Assembly (NCBI GenBank): GCA_002305755.1 | Contig: DBQV01000047.1 | Coordinates: 1 to 20,749, forward strand | DNA: 20,749 nt | Reading direction: 5' to 3' | Source: Christensenella sp. UBA1385 | GTDB taxonomy: Bacteria > Bacillota > Clostridia > Christensenellales > Aristaeellaceae | Shown here: positions 6,552 to 14,646 of the stretch, in pieces | Layout: each line of letters opens with the position of its first letter | Position numbering within the stretch: position 1 is the first letter of the stretch | Made by a program: the position numbers and the translations under genes | Notes under the pieces: generated by a model | Told to the model about the DNA's origin: nothing | Seen by the model: only the letters and a program-made list of their open reading frames with translations | Database searches by the model: none

Positions 6552-8754
6552 GGCTGGAGCCCGCCGTTTCCACCAGCCGCTCGCTGAGCGCCGTGTAGCG
6601 CCTGCGGCTGTGGCTGTTGTTCACCATCGCGGCAATCGCGTCCTCATAGCCCACCAGCACCAGCAGCTTTCTGGCGCGCGTAATAGCGGTATAAAACAGA
6701 TTGCGGTTCAGCAGCAGATGGTGACCGCCCACCGCGGGCATCACCACGGCGTCAAATTCGCTCCCCTGGCTTTTGTGTACCGACAGGCAATAAGCCAGGT
6801 CCAGCTCCTCAAGCTGGGCGTAGTCATAGTCCACCTCGCGCTCCTCATCGTAGAGCACGGTCAGAGTTCGCTCCTCCGCGTCCAGCGCCGTGATCAGGCC
6901 CACATCGCCGTTGAATACGCCCTGTCCTTGCAGACCGCCCGGGGCGCGCCAGGGGAGAGAATAATCGTTCTTGGTATGGATCACCTTGTCGCCCAGCCGG
7001 AAGGCCGTCTGCCCGAAGACGATCTCATCCGCCTTGCCGTGCCCGCTGTTGAGCGCCTGCTGCAGCAGCGCGTTCAGGCGGAGGACGCCGCATTCGCCTT
7101 TCTTGGTCGGGGAGAGCACCTGAATGCCCCGTCCGCCGTCGCCCAGGTATCTGGGCAGGCGGCTGAGGCACAGATCCACGATGGTTTTGGCCGCCGCCTC
7201 GGGCGATCGGCTGCGCTCGAAGAAAAAGTCGCCTGATTTGGCGTTCAGCACCGGCATCTCCCCGCGATTGACGCGGTGCGCGTTGCTGACGATCATGCTG
7301 CGCTCATCCTGCCGGAACACTTCGGTCAGCCGCGCGTGGGGGATGACCCCGCTTTCCAGGATATCGCCCAGCACATTGCCCGGCCCCACCGAGGGCAGCT
7401 GATCCTTGTCGCCCACCAGGATCAGGCGGGTGCCGGATTTCACCGCCCGCAGCAGGCTGCGCATCAGGTAGATATCTACCATGGAGACCTCGTCGATCAC
7501 CAGGCACTGGCAGTCGAGCGGATTGTCGCGGTCGCGCAGGAAGCCGCCGCCCTCGGGATTGAATTCCAGCAGCCGGTGGACGGTTCTGGCTTCGCGCCCC
7601 GTGGCCTCGCTCATGCGCTTGGCTGCTCGGCCCGTGGGGGCGGCCAGCAGCGTCTCTTCGTCATGCCCGAGGATATGCAGAATGCAGTTGAGCAGCGTGG
7701 TCTTGCCTGTGCCGGGCCCGCCGGTGATGACCAGCACGCCGCTCTGGGTGGCGCGAAGCAGCGCCTCACGCTGCGTGGGGCTGAAGGCGATGCCCTCCCG
7801 CTTTTCAAAGCGATCGATCTCCTCTGCCACATGCTGCGGTATCATCTGCTGCGAAAAGCCGTTGAGCGCCACCAGCGATCTGGCAATGGACCACTCGCAC
7901 AGGTAGGCATCGGGCGAAAAGATCATTTCTTCCCCGTCCATGATCTCACTGCTGAGCTCTTTGTACAGCAGCAGCGCGCTCAGGCTGGCTTCCAGCGGCT
8001 CCTTTTCGCAGCGCAACAGTTCAGCCGCGTGGCTGATCAGCATCCGCCTGGGCAGGCAGGTGTGTCCGCCGGAGGCAGCGGCCTCGTCCAACACGTATTT
8101 CAGCCCGGCGCGCAGCCGGCCCTCGCCAGACACAGGAAAGCCCAGCGAGAGCGCGATACGGTCCGCCGTCAGAAAACCTATGCCCTCGATGTCGTCGATC
8201 AGCTTATAGGGGTCTCGGCGGATGATCTCCTCCGCGCGCTCTTTGTACTTCTTGCTGATTTTTTCGGAAAGGCCGATGGAAAGGCCGTAGGTCTGCAGAA
8301 AGATCATGGTCTTCCTGAGCAGGTGCTGCTCCTGAAAGCCCGTGGCAATCTGCTCGCAGCGTTTCTTGCCGATGCCTGGAATCTCCGTGAGCCGCTCAGG
8401 GTGCTCGCTGAGCACCTCCAGCGTATCGTGCGCGAAATGCTCCACGATCAGCCGCGCGGTAGAGGGGCCCAGGCCCTTGATGATCCCGCTGCCCAGGTAG
8501 CGCTCGATGCCGCGCAGCGTGGTCGGGGTCTGGACGGAGCAGCCCGTGGCGCGAAACTGTCTGCCGTACTGGGGATGCTCCGCCCATTGGCCCTGAAACA
8601 GGCAGGTCTCGCCCTCGGCCAGCTGGGGCAGCGTGCCCACCACGGTGATCAGGTCGCCCTGGGTGCGCAGCTCGATCACGGACCAGCCGTTTTCCTCATT
8701 GCGGAAGACGGTACCCGAGACGATACCCTGCAGCTCCTGCGGCTCCGCGCTCAT
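6544..8754 (-). CDS. recD2: RecD2-type ATP-dependent 5'-3' DNA helicase
   Basis: The 736-residue product is a superfamily 1B helicase of the RecD2 type, which acts without RecBC in DNA repair. Order of parts: an N-terminal OB-like region (about 8-75), helix-hairpin-helix repeats (about 88-205, including EIPGIGKKRCEQIA at 124-137 and IEGIGFLTADRIA at 189-201), and the motor. Motor motifs: Walker A GGPGTGKT (345-352), Walker B CLVIDEVSMVD (417-427), motif III LILVGDKDQLPSVGPG (444-459), and the late motif CLSVHKSQGSEFDAV near the C-terminus. The length fits the family. Its ATG overlaps the glycosyltransferase stop in ATGA, with ribosome site GGAGAGG just upstream; the comF start overlaps its end. 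Confidence 0.93.
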   Translation of the reverse strand: MSAEPQELQGIVSGTVFRNEENGWSVIELRTQGDLITVVGTLPQLAEGETCLFQGQWAEHPQYGRQFRATGCSVQTPTTLRGIERYLGSGIIKGLGPSTARLIVEHFAHDTLEVLSEHPERLTEIPGIGKKRCEQIATGFQEQHLLRKTMIFLQTYGLSIGLSEKISKKYKERAEEIIRRDPYKLIDDIEGIGFLTADRIALSLGFPVSGEGRLRAGLKYVLDEAAASGGHTCLPRRMLISHAAELLRCEKEPLEASLSALLLYKELSSEIMDGEEMIFSPDAYLCEWSIARSLVALNGFSQQMIPQHVAEEIDRFEKREGIAFSPTQREALLRATQSGVLVITGGPGTGKTTLLNCILHILGHDEETLLAAPTGRAAKRMSEATGREARTVHRLLEFNPEGGGFLRDRDNPLDCQCLVIDEVSMVDIYLMRSLLRAVKSGTRLILVGDKDQLPSVGPGNVLGDILESGVIPHARLTEVFRQDERSMIVSNAHRVNRGEMPVLNAKSGDFFFERSRSPEAAAKTIVDLCLSRLPRYLGDGGRGIQVLSPTKKGECGVLRLNALLQQALNSGHGKADEIVFGQTAFRLGDKVIHTKNDYSLPWRAPGGLQGQGVFNGDVGLITALDAEERTLTVLYDEEREVDYDYAQLEELDLAYCLSVHKSQGSEFDAVVMPAVGGHHLLLNRNLFYTAITRARKLLVLVGYEDAIAAMVNNSHSRRRYTALSERLVETAGSSHG

Positions 8755-9956
8755 TCAGCCTCTCCGCTCTCAGCGTCCTCAAGCCGAACGGGCCGGCGGT
8801 GCCTGCGCCCCTGAAAGTGATCCAGCACATCCTGATAGGCCGCCACGATCTGCGGCACCAGGCTGGCCCAGCTGACTGGGATATCCTTGCGTGCCTGCCG
8901 GCCGATGGCGGCAGTATCCTCCGGGCTGTCCAGCGCCCCAGCGATCACGCGCGCCAGATCCTCGGAGCTGTCGCTGCACAGGAAGCCGTTCACGCCGTCC
9001 TTCACCGCCTCCGCCGCGTCGCTGCCCCGCACCAGGATAGAGGGCAGGCCCATCACGGCAGCTTCACGCACCACCATGGGCGCGTTGTCGTACAGAGAGG
9101 GAAAGACAAGCAGCGTCGCCAGGCTGTACAGGGCGTCCAGCGTGGCGGTATCGCCGATGTGGCCGGCCAGGCAGCAGCAGGGCGAGAGCCCCAACTCATC
9201 CGCCTTGCTGCGGATGGCTTCCTCATCCGGGCCCTTGCCGGCGAGGATGAGGCGGAAGCTGCGGCCTTTGTTTTTCAGGATCGCCGCCGCTTCCAGCACG
9301 CGCAGGATGTTCTTTTTCCAGTTCATCTGGCCAACGAACAGCAGAACTGGGTCGCCGCCTATTCCCAGCAGCTGCCGCGTGCGGCTGAAGGCCGCCGGGT
9401 CGGCCACGCGGGGAGCTACGCCGTTTGGCATGACGCGGATGCGCCCGCGGAAGCCGTACTCGCGCAGCACCTCGGCCGTGGAGGCGCTCACGGCCCATAC
9501 ATCGTCGCAGCGGCTGTAAAAATGCACCAGGTTGCTGATCACCAGCTTGCTGATCGAGGCGCTCTTGGTGACCTTGTAAAAATCGTCATAATATTTGGAG
9601 TGAAAGCTGGCCACCAGCGGGATGTTGCGCATGCGCGCCAGCCTGAGCGCCTCCCGGCCCGCGCCGAAAGGGCCGTGGGCGTGAAGGATGTCGAAATCGA
9701 TCATATTGATGCGGGCGCGGTAGTGCGCGTCGGCAGCGGCCGAGCCCATCTTGTACTGCGGAGCGGTCGGCACCGCGTGGCTGAGATAATCCACCAACTC
9801 AAAGGGATAGCCCGCTCTGTGGCCCGTGTCGTACAGCGGGGCCACCACCGTTACCTCGTGCCCGGCCGCCGAGAGCTCCGTCGCGTAGGCGTGGGCCACC
9901 CGGCCGACTCCGTCCGTAATCGGCAGAAAGGTATCTGTAAACTGGCCGATCTTCAT
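8751..9956 (-). CDS. GT4-family glycosyltransferase
   Basis: The 401-residue product is a GT-B fold glycosyltransferase. Seen: the N-terminal acceptor-side domain begins KIGQFTDTFLPITDGVGRVA (residues 2-21), with the loop typical of GT4 enzymes; DILHAHGPFGAG (89-100); SFHSKYYDDFYKVT (117-130); and in the donor-side domain the loop VMPNGV (175-180), VGQMNWKKN (208-216), and the E-x7-E-like region from REAAVMGLPSI to SDAAEAV (297-318). Close relatives include 1,2-diacylglycerol 3-glucosyltransferases that make membrane glycolipids, a plausible but unproven role. The tail is basic (GRRHRRPVRL, 383-392). The start is ATG at 9956 with ribosome site GGGGAGAG; the frame stays open far upstream only as an antisense shadow. 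It heads an operon with recD2 and comF. Confidence 0.88.
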   Translation of the reverse strand: MKIGQFTDTFLPITDGVGRVAHAYATELSAAGHEVTVVAPLYDTGHRAGYPFELVDYLSHAVPTAPQYKMGSAAADAHYRARINMIDFDILHAHGPFGAGREALRLARMRNIPLVASFHSKYYDDFYKVTKSASISKLVISNLVHFYSRCDDVWAVSASTAEVLREYGFRGRIRVMPNGVAPRVADPAAFSRTRQLLGIGGDPVLLFVGQMNWKKNILRVLEAAAILKNKGRSFRLILAGKGPDEEAIRSKADELGLSPCCCLAGHIGDTATLDALYSLATLLVFPSLYDNAPMVVREAAVMGLPSILVRGSDAAEAVKDGVNGFLCSDSSEDLARVIAGALDSPEDTAAIGRQARKDIPVSWASLVPQIVAAYQDVLDHFQGRRHRRPVRLEDAESGEAE

Positions 9957-9995
9957 GCGTCTCTCCCCGCTTTCTTTTGTACTAAATCCCACAAT

Positions 9996-10024
9996 ATTAT
10001 AGCCCAAAGGGCGCAGGCGGGCAA
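9996..10024 (-). promoter_or_regulatory. Sigma70-type promoter for GT-recD2-comF
   Basis: Read on the minus strand, TTGCCC (10024-10019), a 17-bp spacer and a perfect TATAAT (10001-9996). The leader before the ATG at 9956 is about 33 nt. The spacer next to the -10 contains the short inverted repeat GCCC-AAA-GGGC (10002-10012), which could be a binding site or chance. Confidence 0.75.
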
Positions 10025-10045
10025 GAATCGCCGCCTGAGTTTGCA

Positions 10046-10074
10046 TTGACAGAATGGGTAAAGGGCGGTATGCT
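10046..10074 (+). promoter_or_regulatory. Sigma70-type promoter for the glutamate mutase operon
   Basis: A perfect -35 TTGACA (10046-10051), exactly 17 bp, then TATGCT (10069-10074). Transcription should start near 10081, giving a leader of only about 20 nt that consists of the ribosome site AAGGAGG (10086-10092). It is back to back with the promoter of the minus-strand operon, with about 21 bp between the two -35 elements. Confidence 0.75.
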
Positions 10075-10100
10075 TCTTTCATCACAAGGAGGAATATTCT

Positions 10101-10511
10101 ATGGGCAAGAAAACGCTTGTCTTGGGGGTCATCGGCGCGGATGTGCACGCGGTTGGCAATCAGATCTTGAACTACGCCTTCACGCAGGCAGGCTTCAACG
10201 TGGTCAACCTGGGCGTGATGGTTTCTCAGGAAGAGTATATCGAGGCAGCCATCGAATCCGCCGCGGACGCGATCATCGTTTCCTCGCTGTACGGGCATGG
10301 GGAGCTGGACTGTCAGGGCCTGCGCGACAAGTGCGACGAGGCGGGCCTCAAGGGCATTCTGATGTATGTGGGCGGCAACCTGGTGGTGGGCAAGAAGCCC
10401 TTTGAAGAGGTAGAGAAGCGCTTCAAGGAGATGGGTTTCGACCGCGTGTTCGGCCCCGGCACTCCGCCCGAGGTGACCATTGCCGCGCTGAAAGAGGATT
10501 TGGGAGCGTAA
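10101..10511 (+). CDS. glmS: Glutamate mutase (methylaspartate mutase) small subunit S
   Basis: The 136-residue product is the cobalamin-binding subunit of adenosylcobalamin-dependent glutamate mutase, which interconverts L-glutamate and L-threo-3-methylaspartate in the cytoplasm. The B12 motif DxHxxG is D14-V-H16-A-V-G19; H16 is the residue that would coordinate cobalt. The flavodoxin-like fold blocks IIVSSLYGHGELDC (about 58-71) and MYVGGNLVVGK (about 88-98) are also present. Length matches the family (about 137). It leads the operon with a strong promoter and ribosome site and is directly followed by the reactivase gene. This gene symbol is also used for an unrelated glucosamine-6-phosphate synthase; this protein is the mutase subunit (MutS/MamA in other nomenclature). 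Confidence 0.95.
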   Translation: MGKKTLVLGVIGADVHAVGNQILNYAFTQAGFNVVNLGVMVSQEEYIEAAIESAADAIIVSSLYGHGELDCQGLRDKCDEAGLKGILMYVGGNLVVGKKPFEEVEKRFKEMGFDRVFGPGTPPEVTIAALKEDLGA

Positions 10512-10514
10512 GTG

Positions 10515-11915
10515 ATGCATACGGTCCTGCTGATCGATTTCGGTTCGACCTATACCAAGCTGACCGCGGTGGATACAGAGAGCCGCGAGGTTTTGGCGAC
10601 CGCCCAGAGCCACACGACGGTGGAGGAGGATGTGGCCATCGGCTTCCGCCGCGCGCTGGACGCTCTGACGGACATAACAGGCCCGCTTGACTTTCAGGCA
10701 AGGCTGGCCTGCTCCAGCGCGGCGGGCGGCCTGCGTATGGTGGCCTGCGGGCTGGTGCCCGCGCTGACGGCCAAGGCGGCGAAGCTCGCGGCCTTTGGCG
10801 CCGGTGCGAAAGTGATGAAGACTTATTCCTTTGAGCTGACGGAGGAGGACGCCGCGGAGATCGAGTCCATCTCGCCCGACATCCTGCTGCTGGTGGGCGG
10901 TACGGACGGAGGAAACAGCGAGGTCGTCCGCCATAACGCGCGGGTGATCGCGGCGGTAGGGGGCGACTTTCCCGTCGTCTACGCGGGCAACCGCGCGGCA
11001 GCTTCCGCCTGCGTCAAAACGCTGGCCGCCGGCGCGCACAGGCCATATACCGCCTCCAACGTGATGCCTGCGCTGGGCAGGCTGGACGTAGCCCCCGCCC
11101 AGCAGATCATCCGGGAAATTTTCCTTGAGCGCATCGTGCGCGGCAGGGGGCTTTCTGAGCAGAGCGAACTGCTGGACGGCATCCTGATGCCCACCCCCTC
11201 GGCGGTGCTGGAGGCGCTGACGCTGCTTGCGGACGGCCTGCCGGGCAGGCCGGGCCTTGGCGAACTGGTGGCGGCAGATCTGGGCGGAGCGACGACGGAC
11301 ATCTATTCGATCGCGCGGGGTGACCCGGCGGATCCGGCCACCGGCCTGCACGGCCTGCGGGAGCCGCGGGTGAAGCGGACCGTGGAGGGCGATATCGGCA
11401 TGCGTTACAGCGCGCAGGGCGTGCTTGCCGCCATGGGCATGGAAGCCCTTTGTGAGCTGAGCGGGCTTGATGCGGCGAGCTGCAAAAACCTGCTTGACCG
11501 CATCAGGGAGGATCCTTCCGTGCTGCCGGCCACCGGGGAGGAAGAGGCGCTGGACCGGGCACTGGCCGTTCTGGCCGTGCGCTGCGGGCTGGTGCGCCAT
11601 GCCGGCACGCTGGAGGAGGTCTACTCGCCCTCCGGCCTGCTGCTGCGCCAGACGGGGAAGGACCTGACCCGTGTGCGCTGCATGGTGCTTACGGGCGGCG
11701 CGCTGATCCACGCGAAGGATCCTGCGGGCATCGCCGAAGAGAGCGTGCGGATCAGCGACAGCAGCTCGCTGATACCCAGGAAGTTCGAAGTGCTGACGGA
11801 CGATCGGTATATACTGTCCGCCATGGGACTGCTGTCCGGTTATGACCGTGAGGCAGCGTTTGATATCATGATCAAACACTTTAAAAGAGGAGACGAACAT
11901 GCGGCTAAGCAATAA
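10515..11915 (+). CDS. glmL: Glutamate mutase reactivating protein MutL/GlmL
   Basis: GlmL-family proteins are ATPases of the actin/Hsp70 fold, found between the two mutase subunits and thought to restore enzyme whose B12 cofactor is damaged. In the 466-residue product the first phosphate loop is IDFGSTYTK and the second is ADLGGATTDIYS (about 254-265), with LLVGGTDGGN (about 125-134) between. Two starts are possible: GTG at 10512, immediately after the glmS stop, or ATG at 10515; I chose ATG because GGGAG at 10502-10506 is better spaced for it. The end overlaps glmE by 17 bp. The role is by family and by position; the sequence does not itself prove reactivation. Confidence 0.9.
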   Translation: MHTVLLIDFGSTYTKLTAVDTESREVLATAQSHTTVEEDVAIGFRRALDALTDITGPLDFQARLACSSAAGGLRMVACGLVPALTAKAAKLAAFGAGAKVMKTYSFELTEEDAAEIESISPDILLLVGGTDGGNSEVVRHNARVIAAVGGDFPVVYAGNRAAASACVKTLAAGAHRPYTASNVMPALGRLDVAPAQQIIREIFLERIVRGRGLSEQSELLDGILMPTPSAVLEALTLLADGLPGRPGLGELVAADLGGATTDIYSIARGDPADPATGLHGLREPRVKRTVEGDIGMRYSAQGVLAAMGMEALCELSGLDAASCKNLLDRIREDPSVLPATGEEEALDRALAVLAVRCGLVRHAGTLEEVYSPSGLLLRQTGKDLTRVRCMVLTGGALIHAKDPAGIAEESVRISDSSSLIPRKFEVLTDDRYILSAMGLLSGYDREAAFDIMIKHFKRGDEHAAKQ

Positions 11916-13353
11916 AAAATGGTCCGAAGAAGAATTCTTTTCGCAGCGCAGGCAGGTGCTGGCGGGCTGGCCGACGGGCAAAGAGGTGGATCTGGACGAG
12001 GCGGTGGCCTACCAAAAGAGCATCCCCGCCGCGCGCAGATTTCAGGAGAAGCTCAACGAAGCGGACAAGAAAGGCGTCACGCTGATCCAGCCGCGCGCAG
12101 GCGTTCCGCTGATTGAGGATCACATCCGTCTGCTCCGCCATCTGGAGACCGAGGGGGGGGCTGACCTGCTGCCCACCACCATCGATGCCTATACCCGCCT
12201 CAACCGCTATGAGGACGCGCAGCATGGCATCGAGGAATCTATCGCCGAGGGCAAGGCCATGCTCAACGGCTTTCCCGCCGTCAACCACGGCGTGGCGGGC
12301 TGCCGCAGGGTGACCGGCGCCGTACAGGCCCCCGTGCAGGTGCGCCACGGCACGCCGGACGCGCGGCTGCTGGCCGAGATCACGCTGGCCGGCGGATTCA
12401 CCAGCTTTGAGGGCGGCGGCATTTCCTACAACATCCCCTATGCGAAGAATGTGCCGATCGAGGATACGCTGCTCACCTGGCAGTATGTGGACAGGCTGGC
12501 GGGCTACTATGAGGAGCAGGGCATCAGCATCAACAGGGAGCCCTTCGGCCCCCTGACAGGCACGCTGGTACCGCCCTGCGTATCCAATGCAGTGGCCATC
12601 ATCGAAGCGCTGGTGGCTGCCGAGCAGGGCGTGCGCAACCTGACCGTGGGTTATGGTCAGTGTGGCAATCTGGTGCAGGATGTGGCCGCCATCCATGCCC
12701 TGCGCGAGCAGACCCGCGAATATATGGACAGGTTCGGCTATCAGGACTGCAGCATCACCACGGTGCTGCACCAGTGGATGGGCGGCTTCCCGCAGGATGA
12801 GGCCAAGGCCTTTGCCGTGATCTGCTGGGGCAGCGCGGCGGCAGCCCTTGCCAAGGCCACCAAGGTGATCGTCAAGACGCCTCACGAGGCCATGGGCGTG
12901 CCAACCATGGAGGCCAACGCCGCGGGCCTGCGCGCCACCGGACAGCTCATCCACATGCTGGCCGATCAGAAGATGGTGGAGGACAGCGTGCTGCGCGACG
13001 AGGTGGAGCAGATCAAGCGCGAGGTGCGCTGCATCATTGAGAAGACGCTGGAGCTGGGTGATGGCGACATCGCCGTAGGCACCGTGCGCGCCTTCCAGGC
13101 AGGCGTGATCGACATTCCCTTTGCGCCCAGCCGCATGAACGCGGGCAGGATCATGCCCGCGCGCGACCATTTCGGCGCCGTGCGCCTGCTGGACTGCGGC
13201 AGCCTGCCCTTCACGAAGGAGATCAAGGACTTCCACCGGCAGAAGATCGAGGAGCGCGCCCGGCATGAGGGCCGCGAGGTCTCCTTCCAGATGTCCATCG
13301 ACGATATTTACGCCATCAGCAAGAGCCGCCTGGTCGGGCGGCCCCGCGACTGA
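11899..13353 (+). CDS. glmE: Glutamate mutase (methylaspartate mutase) catalytic subunit E
   Basis: The 484-residue product is the substrate-binding TIM-barrel subunit that works with GlmS. The residues that make the arginine claw for the substrate in the Clostridium cochlearium enzyme, R66, R100 and R149, and the catalytic glutamate E171 all fall at the same numbers here (LIQPRAG, DAYTRLN, VQVRHG, TSFEGGG). Length agrees with the family (about 483). This is the strongest functional call in the window. Ribosome site AGAGGAG at 11886-11892 lies within the end of glmL. It precedes the ammonia-lyase by 35 bp. Confidence 0.97.
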   Translation: MRLSNKKWSEEEFFSQRRQVLAGWPTGKEVDLDEAVAYQKSIPAARRFQEKLNEADKKGVTLIQPRAGVPLIEDHIRLLRHLETEGGADLLPTTIDAYTRLNRYEDAQHGIEESIAEGKAMLNGFPAVNHGVAGCRRVTGAVQAPVQVRHGTPDARLLAEITLAGGFTSFEGGGISYNIPYAKNVPIEDTLLTWQYVDRLAGYYEEQGISINREPFGPLTGTLVPPCVSNAVAIIEALVAAEQGVRNLTVGYGQCGNLVQDVAAIHALREQTREYMDRFGYQDCSITTVLHQWMGGFPQDEAKAFAVICWGSAAAALAKATKVIVKTPHEAMGVPTMEANAAGLRATGQLIHMLADQKMVEDSVLRDEVEQIKREVRCIIEKTLELGDGDIAVGTVRAFQAGVIDIPFAPSRMNAGRIMPARDHFGAVRLLDCGSLPFTKEIKDFHRQKIEERARHEGREVSFQMSIDDIYAISKSRLVGRPRD

Positions 13354-13388
13354 GGCCTGCACCGCAACAACAAGACAGGAGAGGGAAC

Positions 13389-14645
13389 ATGAAGATTGCA
13401 AGCGTTATCTGCGCCCCGGGGAGGACCGGCTTCTACTTTGACGATCAGGCGGCCATCAAGGCCGGCGCCGCGCACGACGGGGCCATGTATGAGGGCGCGC
13501 CGAAAACGCCCGGCTTCAGCAGCGTGCGGCAGGCGGGCGAGGCGATCAGCGTGATGCTGGTGTTGGAGGACGGCCAGGTGGCCTGGGGAGACTGCGCGGC
13601 GGTGCAGTATTCCGGCGCGGGCGGGCGCGACCCCCTCTTCCTGGCCGAAAGCTTCATCCCGCTGATCGAAAAGGACGTGGCAGCGCACCTGGTCGGGCGG
13701 GAACTCAGCAGCTTCCGCGAACTGGCAGGCGAGATCGACCGCATGGAGGTGGGCGGCAGGCGTCTGCACACCGCCATCCGCTACGGCGTCTCCCAGGCAA
13801 TCCTGGATGCAGTGGCCAAGGCCAGAAAGCTCAACATGTGCGACGTGGTGGCCGAGGAATACGGGCTGAAAGTGAGCGAGCAGCCCATCAGGATATTCAC
13901 CCAGTCGGGCGACGATCGCTACAGCAATGCCGATAAGATGATCATGAAGGCGGCCGATGTGCTGCCGCACGGCCTGTTCAACAACGTGGAGGAGAAGCTG
14001 GGCACAAAGGGCGAAAAGCTGCGTGAATACATCGTCTGGCTGCGGGACCGCATCCTCAGCAGGGCGCCCTTTGAGGGCTACGCGCCCGTGCTGCATATCG
14101 ACGTATACGGCACCATCGGCCAGGTGTTCGGCAACGACAATTACCGCGCCATGGCCGATTACCTCAAGACGCTGGAAGAGGCCGCAAAGCCACTGCACCT
14201 GCGCATCGAGGGCCCCATGGATTCGGGCAGCCGCGAGGCGCAGATGCGCGACCTGGCGGGCCTGACTGCGCTGCTTGACAAGGAAAACATCCGGGTGGAG
14301 CTGGTGGCTGACGAGTGGTGCAACACCCTTGAAGATGTCATCTACTTTGCCGACCACAAGGCCGGCCACATGATCCAGATCAAAACGCCGGATCTGGGCA
14401 GCGTACACAACACCATTGAGGCTGTGCTGTATTGCAAGCAGCGGGGCGTAGGAGCCTATCAGGGCGGTACCTGCAATGAAACCAACCGCTCCGCGGAGGT
14501 GTGCGTGCACTGCGCCATGGCTACCCAGCCCGAGCAGATACTGGCCAAGCCCGGCATGGGCGTGGACGAGGGGCTGATGATCTGCAGCAATGAGATGCGC
14601 CGCGTGCTGGCTCTGCGCCGCGCGGGCATCGGCGTGCGCGGCTGA
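13389..14645 (+). CDS. mal: Methylaspartate ammonia-lyase
   Basis: This enolase-superfamily enzyme removes ammonia from L-threo-3-methylaspartate to give mesaconate, the second step of the glutamate fermentation pathway. In the 418 residues I see the magnesium ligands D238 (HIDVYG), E274 (RIEGPMDSG) and D308 (LVADEW), the catalytic lysine K332 (QIKTPDLGS) and H194 (LPHGLF), aligned within one residue of the Clostridium tetanomorphum enzyme. The block CNETNRSAEVCVHCAMA (362-378) is also family-typical. Ribosome site AGGAGAGG at 13377-13384. It is coupled to the upstream mutase genes and is followed after one base by the P-loop/SAD gene. Confidence 0.96.
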   Translation: MKIASVICAPGRTGFYFDDQAAIKAGAAHDGAMYEGAPKTPGFSSVRQAGEAISVMLVLEDGQVAWGDCAAVQYSGAGGRDPLFLAESFIPLIEKDVAAHLVGRELSSFRELAGEIDRMEVGGRRLHTAIRYGVSQAILDAVAKARKLNMCDVVAEEYGLKVSEQPIRIFTQSGDDRYSNADKMIMKAADVLPHGLFNNVEEKLGTKGEKLREYIVWLRDRILSRAPFEGYAPVLHIDVYGTIGQVFGNDNYRAMADYLKTLEEAAKPLHLRIEGPMDSGSREAQMRDLAGLTALLDKENIRVELVADEWCNTLEDVIYFADHKAGHMIQIKTPDLGSVHNTIEAVLYCKQRGVGAYQGGTCNETNRSAEVCVHCAMATQPEQILAKPGMGVDEGLMICSNEMRRVLALRRAGIGVRG

Positions 14646-14646
14646 G

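Noticed and set aside
7276..8814. 512-residue plus-strand frame across recD2
   Set aside because: RecD2 motifs are intact on the minus strand; the plus translation has no recognisable domain and looks like a codon shadow.
9957..10100. Cobalamin riboswitch upstream of the B12-dependent mutase genes
   Set aside because: The good promoter leaves a leader of only about 20 nt before glmS, with no room for a B12 aptamer, and I see no B12-box-like structure in the gap.
9957..11981. Upstream extension of the glycosyltransferase frame on the minus strand to a 1076-residue protein
   Set aside because: The extra part is antisense to glmS and glmL, has no family features, and the ATG at 9956 has a ribosome site, a promoter upstream and the correct family N-terminus.
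11905..13401. 498-residue minus-strand frame across glmE
   Set aside because: GlmE on the plus strand has all known catalytic residues; long antisense frames are expected in GC-rich coding DNA.
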